Of a DNA stretch of 64,000 nucleotides, positions 1 to 8,475 are shown piece by piece. The translations under genes were made by a program, and so were the position numbers. Below the pieces are notes generated by a model. It made no database searches. It saw only the letters and a program-made list of their open reading frames with translations, and was not told the DNA's origin. The stretch covers positions 1-64,000 of the forward strand of contig NZ_RQFW01000016.1 in the NCBI RefSeq assembly GCF_004770145.1, written 5' to 3'. Source of the stretch: Leptospira bourretii (GTDB taxonomy: Bacteria; Spirochaetota; Leptospiria; Leptospirales; Leptospiraceae). Each line of letters opens with the position of its first letter. The stretch's first letter is position 1.

Positions 1-31
1 TAGAACTCTTGTCGTATACATTTGTTGGGAA

Positions 32-66
32 AAGCTCTGAGTCGTTAGATTCGGGGCTTTTTTTAT
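32..66 (+). terminator. Rho-independent terminator of an upstream gene
   Basis: A ten-pair stem with some G-U pairs (32-41 with 50-59, GC-rich at its centre) is followed by a run of seven T. It probably ends a gene lying left of the window. Positions 67-281 hold no gene I can support; an open frame at 118-354 has no recognisable features. Confidence 0.6.
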
Positions 67-281
67 GTCTGGAGGGAAAGTCTGGTTTTCTACATATGAA
101 TTGGAAATAGTTCTCATTTGTGGTTGGTTCACATTTTTAAGCGTCCATGGATGGACGCGTTAGCGAATTCCGACCTGGATGGGAGGATGAGCGAAAAATG
201 CGAACCATCTACAAATGAGTTAACAAAGTGCGGAGCTCGCCAGAAATTCAGCTGGCAGGAGTCAGGAAGGCATTCTGCTGC

Positions 282-641
282 TTATGCCTTTGTAATCTTT
301 ATCCCATGTTTACGAAATATATCTACCATTTCCAAAAAAACTCCAGCGGATTGATGTTTGAGAATCTTTAAAAGCAGAAAAAGAGCTCGCTCATTGTTTG
401 TGACTTCTTTGTAGGCGATATAAAATGCGATCAATTCAAGAGGATATTGCAATTGATAATGGTTAGATGGTTTTTGATTCCATTCCTTCCAAAAGGTAGA
501 ACGCTGTAAACGAAATCGTTCCCAAAAGAACCGAAATAAAAATAGAATGACTTGAGAAGTTTTCAGAGATTTCCAGATGGTTTTGAATGTTTGCCATTGC
601 ATTCGATAAAAAAAAGGAAACAAGCTTCTTGTAACTGGCAT
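282..641 (-). CDS. Hypothetical protein, basic and aromatic-rich
   Basis: An open frame of 119 codons on the minus strand. The N-terminal half is rich in F, W, K and R; the C-terminal half looks helical (for example LELIAFYIAYKEVTNNERA and LLLKILKHQSAG) and would fit a small soluble helical domain. No signal peptide and no family I recognise. An internal Met at 602 is an alternative start; neither start has a clear ribosome-binding site. No other frame here is better, but a non-coding interpretation remains possible. Confidence 0.4.
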   Translation of the reverse strand: MPVTRSLFPFFYRMQWQTFKTIWKSLKTSQVILFLFRFFWERFRLQRSTFWKEWNQKPSNHYQLQYPLELIAFYIAYKEVTNNERALFLLLKILKHQSAGVFLEMVDIFRKHGIKITKA

Positions 642-1069
642 GGTAAAGTAATTTAGATTGCCTTAATAAAAAAACAATTTGTTTTCGACAGTGATACTAA
701 GATTTATCTCGTCGCAACTGCCTTCATTTTACTATTATTGGTTTCGGAAAAATATGAAGATAGGTAAGAATCCCTATTTGTTAAAGCAATCACCAAATAT
801 TTGGTAGGTGAAAGTTCCTGATATTCTGATGCATTTTTGGTTTCAATGTAAGTTTACTGAAGATATATATTTCTAATAAGACATTAGTGAAAGAGGAAGT
901 AAACCGTAAGCCATATTAGGTGGAGTGGGTTGTGTTTACTGAATCATAGGGTTTTCATCAAAATTTCGATTAAAAATGAAAGAAAATGAATCGACAACTC
1001 GTCAGTAGGATAGAAAAAATAACGTTTGTCTTTATTTTTATAGAATCAAAAAGGAAATTTTAGGAACCA
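642..1069. other. Intergenic region, no gene recognised
   Basis: About 430 bases of AT-rich sequence between the minus-strand hypothetical gene and the secreted protein at 1070. I see no convincing frame, RNA gene or strong hairpin; it should contain the promoters of both flanking genes. Confidence 0.5.
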
Positions 1070-1594
1070 ATGAAGAAATTAATTTTCGTAGTAACCTTGT
1101 TAGTTTTAAATATTCAAATATTTGCGAAAACTCATACTTTGGATGAGGGAAAGATTTCCTTTGAAACAGGTGATGAATTCCAACCTTTTTCTCAGGAAAT
1201 AATCGATTTAAAATATCCTTCTAAACGAGCTCCTAAGTATGTGATTGGAACAAAGTCCACCAAAACATCAATTGGTTTTGATATAAAAGATAACCAAATC
1301 GAAGAAATCAATCTAGAAGATGCAAGAAAAACAATGTCGGATACGTTTTCAAAAATTATCCCAGGAATCAATTGGATTAAAAATGAACTAATAGTTGTTA
1401 ATAAGAAGAAGTTTATTCTTTTTAATTTTTTATCAAATGCTATCGATACAAAAATAAATAATACAATGTTGGTTACGAATTATAATGGAAAAATGTTATT
1501 GTTTAACTTTAATTCAACGATAGATGAATACCCGAAATACAATAAGACTTTTGACCAGATCATAGAATCGATTAAAATTGAAGAAAAACAATAG
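1070..1594 (+). CDS. Secreted protein, PsbP/DcrB-like fold suspected
   Basis: A 174-residue protein with a Sec signal peptide (MKKLIFVVTLLVLNIQIFA, cut after A19) and no lipobox. The mature part alternates short strands and helices and ends with a helix resembling the DQIIESIKIEE tail common in PsbP/DcrB/LpqN-like small exported proteins; this family link is inference from style. AGGAA five bases before the ATG supports the start. The next gene begins 24 bp downstream, so the two are probably co-transcribed. Function unknown. Confidence 0.75.
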   Translation: MKKLIFVVTLLVLNIQIFAKTHTLDEGKISFETGDEFQPFSQEIIDLKYPSKRAPKYVIGTKSTKTSIGFDIKDNQIEEINLEDARKTMSDTFSKIIPGINWIKNELIVVNKKKFILFNFLSNAIDTKINNTMLVTNYNGKMLLFNFNSTIDEYPKYNKTFDQIIESIKIEEKQ

Positions 1595-1618
1595 GTAATT
1601 TGGCATAGGAGTTTAGTA

Positions 1619-2212
1619 ATGAAAAAAGTAAAATACATAGGTATCACTGCGAGTATCTTGATTCTTCTTGGAGTTGTTTTTTATGGTTATATGGGTGGAT
1701 TCCAGGACGTAGTTGTGAGTCGTGAATCGTTTGGTCCAACAGAGATTTACTATGCAACTCATAAAGGACCTTATAAAGAAATCGGAACTAGTTGGGAAAA
1801 TTTTCAAAAAGAATGGGAGTTGCTAGGGATTACCAATTGCGATAGCCTTGCCATATATTTGGACGCACCCGATACAGAACCATCCAAGTTACGATCGATT
1901 CTTGGATGTCGATTAGAAGGATTTACTCCTGAACAAAAAAAACAAATTTCTGGGAAGTTTCACACATTTTCAATTCCTAAAATGACTGGATTGAGTGCGT
2001 CGTTTCCATTTAAGAATTTTTTATCTTATTTTTTAGCACCAACCAAAGTGTATCCAAAATTCCAAGAGATTTTAACCGTTGAATCTTCGCAAACTTCCGT
2101 CGCAATTGAAATTTATGGTGGGTCTTCTGAGTCAGTGAATTCCATTGGATTTTTTATGCCCGTAGGTGTTAGTCGAGAAATTTTTCGTTCATTGGAAGAG
2201 GCGTTTCACTAA
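1619..2212 (+). CDS. Membrane-anchored GyrI-like effector-binding protein
   Basis: A 197-residue protein with one N-terminal membrane helix (residues about 6-27) and a GyrI-like/SOUL-type small-molecule-binding domain after it. Family features are the THKGPYKEIGTSWENF segment early in the domain and the repeated strand-helix-strand layout. GyrI-like domains bind hydrophobic ligands, as in the effector domains of MerR-type regulators; here there is no DNA-binding part, so it is a stand-alone exported ligand-binding domain. AGGAG seven bases before ATG. It follows the secreted protein at 1070 by 24 bp, probably as an operon. The ligand is not predictable. Confidence 0.75.
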   Translation: MKKVKYIGITASILILLGVVFYGYMGGFQDVVVSRESFGPTEIYYATHKGPYKEIGTSWENFQKEWELLGITNCDSLAIYLDAPDTEPSKLRSILGCRLEGFTPEQKKQISGKFHTFSIPKMTGLSASFPFKNFLSYFLAPTKVYPKFQEILTVESSQTSVAIEIYGGSSESVNSIGFFMPVGVSREIFRSLEEAFH

Positions 2213-2216
2213 TGGT

Positions 2217-2350
2217 AGGGCTCTTTGCGCTAGGGATAAGAAGGGCTTGGTCTGCCGTAAGGCAGACGGAAGCGTAGCGGACCCCGGAGTAGCCCGACCC
2301 TTATTCTTTTCATCAAACAACAAGATCGATTTGGGAGCGCCCAATCTATG
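2217..2350. repeat. GC-rich structured intergenic element, probable dispersed repeat
   Basis: This stretch is much richer in G+C than its surroundings. GTCTGCC (2250-2256) pairs perfectly with GGCAGAC (2261-2267) around a GTAA tetraloop. Outside it GGGCT (2243-2247) pairs with AGCCC (2291-2295) and GATAAG (2235-2240) with CTTATT (2300-2305), making a long branched hairpin. A second hairpin follows near 2331-2349 (GATTTGGG with CCCAATC). It lies just after the GyrI-like gene and could act as its terminator or RNA 3' end. From memory, similar GC-rich inserts are common between leptospiral genes, but I cannot check copy number here. Confidence 0.5.
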
Positions 2351-2447
2351 GTTTTGTTTTTATTTCGTTTGTTGATTTTTGATCGAAAACTTTAGAAACC
2401 TTCTAAATAAACGTATGTTAAACTAAGGATGAACGAAACAAGATTTC

Positions 2448-2476
2448 TTGACTTTCGTTGACCAGCCAGTCATAAT
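2448..2476 (+). promoter_or_regulatory. Sigma70 promoter of the DUF5692 gene
   Basis: TTGACT (2448-2453), a 17-bp spacer and CATAAT (2471-2476) form a near-consensus promoter 62 bp before the ATG at 2539. The spacer contains TGACCAGCCAGTCA, an imperfect palindrome of the kind bound by TetR-family repressors, placed between -35 and -10; operator function is inference. Confidence 0.6.
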
Positions 2477-2538
2477 GAAATTGGAAAGTGGATGAATATA
2501 AATAAGATTTTGAAATCTAAATCGAGAGAGGTTTTGTA

Positions 2539-3528
2539 ATGTGGAATTTTAATGCAGAGGCCGGAACGACAACAATCGAAGGGATTGGAATATGGTTCCT
2601 TGTTTTTTTTGCCCTTTTCGTTTTTAATGAATTTGCAAGGAGATGGAAATGGGCTGGGTTTTTTAGTTTCATAGTCCTTCCAACGTTTCTGTCTATACTT
2701 TGGTTTTTCTTTATGAAGGAACAAACCTATACAGATTGGTTCCATTTGGTAAAAGTATACTCTGCACTTGCAGGTTGCCTTATTTTTTGGGCGATTCGCC
2801 ATATTCAGAAAACTGATACAAAAGGAAATGTGCGTTGGCGATTAGCAAATGTTAAACTAGCTTTGTTTTTTCCTGCTTTGATATTGGCGGTGAATATCGT
2901 TGAGGCAGTCACGAGAGATTTTCAAGTGGGAAAGATTTATTGGAATATTTTTTCTGGGCCTATTGAAGGAGAGGTGACTGGAGTTCTTGGTGGACCTTGG
3001 AATTATATGAACGCCATTGCTGGGATTCTTAACACGGTTACTATCACTGGTTGGTTTGGCATTGTCATTCGAAAGGAAACGGATTCTGATAAGAGCAGGG
3101 ATATGTTATGGCCTGACATGCTTTGGTTTTGGATTGTTGCATATGATTTGTGGAATTTTTCTTACACATACAATTGTATTCCATCCCATTCTTGGTATGC
3201 AGGTTTAGCTCTTCTTTTGGCGCCAACAGTTTGTGCGTTCACAATTGGAAAAGGAGCATGGTTGCAACATAGGGCACAAACGCTTGCTATTTGGTGTATG
3301 TTTGCACAAACTTTCCCTTCATTTTTAGATTCAGGAGCTTATCTCGTTCGCTCAACCTACCAACCTTGGATTTATAATTCTGTTGCCGGACTTGCGCTGG
3401 CAAGTAATGTTGCTGTGTTCTGTTATATGCTGTATAAGTGGATTAAAACAAAAAGAAATCCATATACTGGAGAGATTTACACAGACTTAAGTGAATACAA
3501 AACTATAAAGGCTTTGGCAGAATCTTAA
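2539..3528 (+). CDS. DUF5692 family multi-pass membrane protein
   Basis: A 329-residue integral membrane protein with about eight to nine hydrophobic spans. It carries segments I associate with DUF5692: WFHLVKVYSALAGC, GGPWNYMNAIAGILN, DMLWFWIVAYDLWNF, the CIPSHSWYAGLALLLAP segment and KGAWLQHRAQTLA. The charged and aromatic residues sit at helix ends. The family has no assigned function that I know. GAGAGAGG seven bases before ATG supports the start. It is a single-gene unit, with a strong promoter upstream and a perfect terminator downstream. Confidence 0.75.
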   Translation: MWNFNAEAGTTTIEGIGIWFLVFFALFVFNEFARRWKWAGFFSFIVLPTFLSILWFFFMKEQTYTDWFHLVKVYSALAGCLIFWAIRHIQKTDTKGNVRWRLANVKLALFFPALILAVNIVEAVTRDFQVGKIYWNIFSGPIEGEVTGVLGGPWNYMNAIAGILNTVTITGWFGIVIRKETDSDKSRDMLWPDMLWFWIVAYDLWNFSYTYNCIPSHSWYAGLALLLAPTVCAFTIGKGAWLQHRAQTLAIWCMFAQTFPSFLDSGAYLVRSTYQPWIYNSVAGLALASNVAVFCYMLYKWIKTKRNPYTGEIYTDLSEYKTIKALAES

Positions 3529-3550
3529 TTCAAATATTTAAGTTTATTGA

Positions 3551-3581
3551 AAAGGGTCATTCTGTCTGTGACCCTTTTTTT
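3551..3581 (+). terminator. Rho-independent terminator after the DUF5692 gene
   Basis: AAAGGGTCA (3551-3559) pairs perfectly with TGACCCTTT (3569-3577) over a 9-nt loop and runs into seven T. Confidence 0.85.
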
Positions 3582-3716
3582 ACATCAGATAAAGATTGAT
3601 ATAAATCAATGAGCTTTGAGGTGATTGATTTTTTATATGGCCAAATCATTGGCTTTTCTTTTGTTTTATTAGATTAAAATGATTTCTAACTTTTCTCTAT
3701 ATGGTTCTTTTGTCTT

Positions 3717-4952
3717 GTGAAGTATCTGTTTTATTTGGAATTCGTTACTTTGGTCTTTTTGGTTTCGAATTGCTCAAAGGTAGATTCTAGAATCATTCAA
3801 GAAACATCTGAATTTGAGATAGTAGAACCTCCTTCGGATTTTTTTCTTTCTTCGCTTTGTCCTTCCGGATGGAAAACAGTGAAAGGTCTCTGTGTTATTA
3901 ATTATCAGTATATAAATTCCTTAGAAAAAAACGGTGGCTTAGGGCAAACTCTCCCCGATGTCAAACTAGATCCGAAGGTGATTGATTTAGGAAGGTATTT
4001 GTTTTTTGATCCGACCCTTTCTAGCGATAAACAGTTGTCATGTGCTCATTGCCATCACCCAGCCTATAGTTTATCGGATGGTCGAAAACAAAGTATTGGG
4101 AAAGATGGGACTGGGTATGGACCAGAACGCAAAAATGGAGTGGTATTAAAGAGGTCAGCTCCAAGTTTGTGGAATGTTCTTTATATGAAACATTTGTTTT
4201 GGGAGGGGAGAGCCGCAAATTTGGAAGACCAAGCAGAAGGTCCACTGTATTCTCCTGATGAAATGGGTAGTTCTCCTACGATCATCGAATCACGGTTAAA
4301 TGAAAATCCTTTTTATCAAAAAATGTTTCGCCAGGCTTATGGCCTGAAAGGAACTAAAATTTCGGCAGAGTTAGTGGTTGATGCGATTTCTTCTTTCGAA
4401 AGATCGCTTGTTTCATTTAGCAGCAGGTTTGATAAATGGTCAACTGGAGATAAAGATGCACTTAGCGAAGAAGAATTGTTAGGTTATAATGTATTTCGTT
4501 CTTTTGTTGCCAGATGTGCAGAATGCCATCCTCCACCAATGTTTACAAATAATGTTTTTGCTACCATTGGCGTTTTGGATTCGGGGGTTAGGGATTATGG
4601 ACGAGAAACCATTACCGGTCAAGATCTGCTTCGGGGATCTTTTCGTGTTCCTAGTTTACGGAATATAGCAAAAACTGCACCTTATATGCATGCAGGAAAT
4701 TTGGAAACGCTTGAGGAAGTTGTAAATTTTTATAACGAAGGTGGTGGTCGGGGGAATGGTGCACCGAGCGACCTTCGAATTCATTGGCATGTTAGAAAAA
4801 TGGGCCTTAGTCAAAATGAAATTACATCTCTCATTTCTTTTCTAAAGACATTGACTGATGAATCGAGTATGCCAAAATTTCCAAAGTCCGTTCCATCAGG
4901 TTTACCAGTAGCACTTGAATTAGAATCATATCATCGGAGTTCCAAAAAGTAA
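3717..4952 (+). CDS. MauG/CcpA-like dihaem cytochrome c peroxidase lipoprotein
   Basis: A 411-residue dihaem protein. The N-terminus has a hydrophobic stretch ending in VSNC, a lipobox, so it is probably a periplasm-facing lipoprotein. CAHCHH near residue 108 and CAECHP near residue 266 are the two haem c sites; WEGRAANLEDQAEGPL and the SLRNIAKTAPYMHAGN region are typical of the MauG/bacterial cytochrome c peroxidase family. These reduce hydrogen peroxide or oxidise a protein substrate. The start is GTG; TTG at 3714 is also possible. Its TAA overlaps the next ATG (TAATG), so it is translationally coupled to the beta-helix/cytochrome gene. Confidence 0.88.
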   Translation: MKYLFYLEFVTLVFLVSNCSKVDSRIIQETSEFEIVEPPSDFFLSSLCPSGWKTVKGLCVINYQYINSLEKNGGLGQTLPDVKLDPKVIDLGRYLFFDPTLSSDKQLSCAHCHHPAYSLSDGRKQSIGKDGTGYGPERKNGVVLKRSAPSLWNVLYMKHLFWEGRAANLEDQAEGPLYSPDEMGSSPTIIESRLNENPFYQKMFRQAYGLKGTKISAELVVDAISSFERSLVSFSSRFDKWSTGDKDALSEEELLGYNVFRSFVARCAECHPPPMFTNNVFATIGVLDSGVRDYGRETITGQDLLRGSFRVPSLRNIAKTAPYMHAGNLETLEEVVNFYNEGGGRGNGAPSDLRIHWHVRKMGLSQNEITSLISFLKTLTDESSMPKFPKSVPSGLPVALELESYHRSSKK

Positions 4953-6472
4953 TGAGTTTTAAAAAACTTTTCCAGTCTATTCTTTCTTTGCAAAATCGAA
5001 AAACCTATCTTCACCTATGGTTTGTTATCTTTCTAACTTTTGTCTTCACGTCCCAAGTTTTTTCACGCACAGTGGAAGTTCATGAAGGGGAGTCAATTCA
5101 GAAGGCAATTGATTCGTTAGAAAAAGGAGATACCGTAAAAGTGTTTCCTGGTATCTATCAAGAGTTTTTGTTCGTGGACAAAACTCATTTTACTCTATCG
5201 GGTGTGATTGTCAATGGCAAGTGGCCAGTGTTAGATGGAGAGGCGAAACTGAATGATGGTGTGATTGGGTCTGGTGCTAATTTTCTAATCGAAAATTTCC
5301 ACATCAAAAACTATAAAGCAAATGGAGTGATGACCCAAGGTGCAGGTAATATCATTATGCGCAAACTCATTGTGGAAAATACAGGAATCTATGGAATTTA
5401 TCCAACAATGGGAACTAACGTAGTCGTTGAAGATACGGTTAGTTTGGGAATTGCTGACGCGGCAATTTACATTGGGATGTGTCACAATGTTGATGTTAGA
5501 CGAAATGAAGTCTACGGAAGTGTGATTGGAATTGAAATCGAAAACTCAACGAACGTTTTAATTGAAGGGAATACTGTGTATGATAATTCAGCGGGTATCG
5601 TTGCTTTTGCTTTGCCAGGCCTTCCTTTGAAAAAAGTTGAGAATGTAATCATTCGAAAGAACTTTATATTTGATAATAATCATAGAAATTTTGCTGAACC
5701 GGGTGCTCTTGTTGCCGGTGTTCCTCCTGGGATAGGAATTGGTGTTATGGCTGGTGACGCAGTTACGATTGAAGGCAATATCATTCGTAGAAATAGTTTC
5801 GCCGGAATTGGAATTGGAGATAATAATTTACTTCCTAATTCAAAATCACCTGATCCAGATGTAGAACCAAATCCTGACCGAAACAAAGTCCTTGAAAACG
5901 TTTTCATTGATAATGGATCTCGGAAGTGGAACGATTTTGTCTCTTGGATATTTTATGTGATACGAGTTGTATTTTCTGGCAATCCGATCCCTGAATCTCC
6001 TAACGGTGGGAAGGTGGGAATTTTCCCGGAAGGATATGATATTGTGGCTTCCGGGAAAGGAAAGGGCAATTGTTTGTCCTCTCCTGATTCAGTAACAAAA
6101 ATCGGAACTAGCGGATACGGAATTTGTTCACCAAAAGAATCCACTGAGCAAATCAAAACAATGATTGGTGACCCTAAGTTGGGAGAAGCTAAATCAGATG
6201 CTCGGGAGCTAGGGAAACAGGTGTTTGGTGCCGTTTGTTCTGGTTGTCACTCGATGACTTTACGAACTGTGGGCCCTCCAATTAAGGAAATACAGGATAA
6301 ATATAAAAAAGATGTATATGGCGTTGTTTCCTTTGCATCAATGCCCAAAAAAGTTCGAGAAGGTTTTATCGAAATGCCTTCTCAAAAGTACTTAGGAAAC
6401 GAAAAGTTAACGGCAGTTGCTAATTATATTTTGAACTTGAAAGATGAAGGATCCAAAGGGGCGGCAAAATAA
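4952..6472 (+). CDS. Periplasmic right-handed beta-helix protein fused to cytochrome c domain
   Basis: A 506-residue exported protein. A signal peptide ends near residue 29 (SQVFS). Residues about 33-300 form a parallel beta-helix of the NosD/PbH1 kind: an opening VHEGESIQKAIDSLEKGDTV motif, then repeated N-x-I-x-x-N-x-I turns. The C-terminal 90 residues are a monohaem cytochrome c, with CSGCH near residue 428 and a distal Met candidate in FASMPKKV. NosD-like helices usually bind or mature a partner in copper or carbohydrate systems; here the haem domain and the coupled MauG-like gene suggest a periplasmic electron-transfer partner. That pairing is inference. Confidence 0.85.
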   Translation: MSFKKLFQSILSLQNRKTYLHLWFVIFLTFVFTSQVFSRTVEVHEGESIQKAIDSLEKGDTVKVFPGIYQEFLFVDKTHFTLSGVIVNGKWPVLDGEAKLNDGVIGSGANFLIENFHIKNYKANGVMTQGAGNIIMRKLIVENTGIYGIYPTMGTNVVVEDTVSLGIADAAIYIGMCHNVDVRRNEVYGSVIGIEIENSTNVLIEGNTVYDNSAGIVAFALPGLPLKKVENVIIRKNFIFDNNHRNFAEPGALVAGVPPGIGIGVMAGDAVTIEGNIIRRNSFAGIGIGDNNLLPNSKSPDPDVEPNPDRNKVLENVFIDNGSRKWNDFVSWIFYVIRVVFSGNPIPESPNGGKVGIFPEGYDIVASGKGKGNCLSSPDSVTKIGTSGYGICSPKESTEQIKTMIGDPKLGEAKSDARELGKQVFGAVCSGCHSMTLRTVGPPIKEIQDKYKKDVYGVVSFASMPKKVREGFIEMPSQKYLGNEKLTAVANYILNLKDEGSKGAAK

Positions 6473-6473
6473 T

Positions 6474-7754
6474 ATGAATGCAGAAATAAAACTTCCTCAG
6501 ATGAATCCGTTTCGCGGTGGGTTGATTTCGATCATTCGTTTGTTCACACCTCCGATATTAGCCTTTTTCCTAATTGTATTGGTTTGTTATGTTTCAGGTG
6601 ATGTTTCTTGGAAACGTAATCTTTTGGCGGTTTCGTTTCTTTGTTATTATGTTGCCGTTTCAGTTTTGGGAACTTTACGTGCTGCATCAGCAGTAGAAGA
6701 TATCCTTGGTGAAGAAGATGTTGTGGAAGATAAAACATCAAGAATGAGACGTGCAAGACATTCTGTTCGAGTTTTCTTTTCTCTTTGGTTTGTAGGTGGA
6801 GTTGCAATCCTTGCTGGATTGTATGTAGGGATGAATAAAAATAGATGGGATATGCCCATTCCACTTCCTTCGTTACAAATATTAAGTTCGATTGTTTGGG
6901 CTATTCTTTCTTCGTTATTATTACAACTAATGAGTTTTCATCGGGGCATTGTGCTTACAAAAGGTGGGTCGACAAAAGGGTATATTGCGCAAAGTATTTC
7001 CATTTATGGATTTCTCATTGTCCTGTTCCCAATTTATTTTCTGTTGTATGCAGGGAATGGTAAAATATTGAATATTCCCTATCTCGTTGCCTTCACGTTA
7101 CCTACAAATATACTATTAGTTTATTTGATTATTAAAAAATATAAGTCTGTCTTAGGCATTCTTGGAGAAAATTCAGAATTATTTTTTCATCCTGACATTA
7201 AATATGCTGCAAAAAAAGCCTTTGCTGTTTTTTTCATACTCTTTCTTCTAATCAGTTTATTCTTTTTGGATTATTCACGACGAAGGAAATTGCTCTGGAT
7301 TTATTCCGCTAAAGAAAATCATATTTTTCTATTTCAAGTTTTGCGTTTGACGGGCGTAAGTGTTAATGAAGTGGATGAACATAAATACACTCCACTTTTT
7401 TGGGCGATCCAAGGTGGGTCACTTCCATTTGTGAAGTCGATCATTGAAGATGGAGCAAATTTGGAAGCAACCAATGAATTTGGTCAAACTCCTTTGATTC
7501 TTGCTGTTTTACTTCAAAATGAGCCTATAGTAAAGGAATTGATATCCTTGGGATCTGATCCTAACCGGGCCGATACACTGGAGGGACAAACTCCTTTGAT
7601 TTTGGCTGCAAGAGATGGGAATTTTGAAATCGTATCATTTCTCTTAGAAAAAAAAGCAAATCCATCGCTTAAAAATAAGAAAGGTAAATCAGCATTGGAC
7701 TTAGCTTTAGAAAACGGTCATCTTAAAATAGTCGATTTACTAAAAAACCGATAA
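6474..7754 (+). CDS. Membrane protein with C-terminal ankyrin repeats
   Basis: Taken from the ATG at 6474 (426 residues), just after the previous stop and behind AAAGGGG; an in-frame upstream Met at 6444 lies inside the preceding gene. About six to seven membrane spans occupy residues 15-275. The C-terminal 130 residues hold four ankyrin repeats (YTPLFWAIQGGSLPFVKSI, QTPLILAVLLQNEPIVKEL, QTPLILAARDGNFEIVSFL, KSALDLALENGHLKIVDLL). Ankyrins bind proteins, so this may be a scaffold. In other bacteria ankyrin proteins accompany periplasmic peroxidases and catalases, which fits the MauG-like gene two places upstream. Role otherwise unknown. Confidence 0.8.
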   Translation: MNAEIKLPQMNPFRGGLISIIRLFTPPILAFFLIVLVCYVSGDVSWKRNLLAVSFLCYYVAVSVLGTLRAASAVEDILGEEDVVEDKTSRMRRARHSVRVFFSLWFVGGVAILAGLYVGMNKNRWDMPIPLPSLQILSSIVWAILSSLLLQLMSFHRGIVLTKGGSTKGYIAQSISIYGFLIVLFPIYFLLYAGNGKILNIPYLVAFTLPTNILLVYLIIKKYKSVLGILGENSELFFHPDIKYAAKKAFAVFFILFLLISLFFLDYSRRRKLLWIYSAKENHIFLFQVLRLTGVSVNEVDEHKYTPLFWAIQGGSLPFVKSIIEDGANLEATNEFGQTPLILAVLLQNEPIVKELISLGSDPNRADTLEGQTPLILAARDGNFEIVSFLLEKKANPSLKNKKGKSALDLALENGHLKIVDLLKNR

Positions 7755-7767
7755 ACAATTAGAGTCG

Positions 7768-7855
7768 ATCTGAAATTATTTTAAATACTTTTTATTCTTC
7801 TGTACCTTTTGTCCCGTTTGTGGATGGGTTGTTAATAGATAAAATAATTTCAGAT
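7768..7855. repeat. Perfect 16-bp inverted repeat pair
   Basis: ATCTGAAATTATTTTA at 7768-7783 is the exact reverse complement of 7840-7855, with 56 bp between. It lies between the ankyrin gene and the integrase remnant. There is no T-run, so it is not a usual terminator; it may be a recombination or insertion scar. Confidence 0.7.
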
Positions 7856-7862
7856 ATGATCT

Positions 7863-8090
7863 GTGCATGGGTATGCAAAAAAGTCAATTCGAAGTTATAC
7901 GATGTATATGCCTCGGTTGGTATTGTACATTCAAAAATTAGTGGATCATGCAGATATTAAATGCACATTAATCTATCTACATCTGAGTCCCAATTCTCTT
8001 CTACAAATCACAAGCCTACTGGAAAAAATTGGTAATATACGATTGGGAAATTTAGAAAACCAAAATCAGTATGGATTTCAATTTCGTTGA
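7863..8090 (+). pseudogene. C-terminal remnant of a tyrosine recombinase (XerC/IntI-like)
   Basis: The frame contains YIQKLVDHADIKCTLIYLHL followed by SPNSLLQITSLLEKIG. This matches the last catalytic block of tyrosine recombinases: the LGHxxIxTTxxYxHL motif with the nucleophile Tyr (here IYLHL), and the short tail after it. The R-x-x-H box and the whole N-terminal part are missing, and the Gly of the LGH motif is Asp here, so this is a fossil and not an active enzyme. An inverted repeat of 16 bp precedes it. Confidence 0.65.
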
Positions 8091-8122
8091 GATTGGTTTG
8101 AGCTGAAACGTATGAGGTGATG

Positions 8123-8470
8123 TCAAAACTTTGCCTGTTTCATTCGACAGAGTGCCACAATCTTTTTTATATTAGGTTCTGACATTTCAGTCGCTTCAGG
8201 TAAGTTCCCCATGTGGCTTAGACCCACGTGGATGTACCCTTTTTTCTCTCTGTTTAAAACCACCAAACAATCGGAAGCTGGAAGATTTAATTTTTTTCGA
8301 ATCTTTTTCTCTTCTTCTTCTGCGGACGCAAAACCAGCTTCGGTATTTTCAAACTGATATTGTTCAATTCCGACACTGGTTTTACTTACTAGATTTACCT
8401 TTTCCATTGTCAAAATAATTTTGTCATGTGAAAGAACGATCATAGTAAAAACCAAAAGAAACTCAGACAT
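8123..8470 (-). CDS. Small hypothetical protein with possible N-terminal helix anchor
   Basis: 115 residues. The first 15 residues are hydrophobic (MSEFLLVFTMIVLSH) but lack a clear cleavage site; a charged mid-section (EEEEKKIRKK) follows. No family recognised. AAGGAG seven bases before the ATG is a strong ribosome-binding site. It starts 5 bp after the stop of the alpha/beta hydrolase gene, so the two form an operon. Confidence 0.65.
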   Translation of the reverse strand: MSEFLLVFTMIVLSHDKIILTMEKVNLVSKTSVGIEQYQFENTEAGFASAEEEEKKIRKKLNLPASDCLVVLNREKKGYIHVGLSHMGNLPEATEMSEPNIKKIVALCRMKQAKF

Positions 8471-8475
8471 AGAAA

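Noticed and set aside
118..354. 78-codon plus-strand frame near the left edge
   Set aside because: No ribosome-binding site, no signal or domain, and it overlaps the better minus-strand frame at 282-641.
2166..2375. Open frame across the GC-rich structured element
   Set aside because: It starts inside the GyrI-like gene in another frame and its composition only reflects the hairpin element.
7768..7855. Integron attC site
   Set aside because: The arms are a perfect repeat without the GTTRRRY/RYYYAAC core sites and no cassette array follows.
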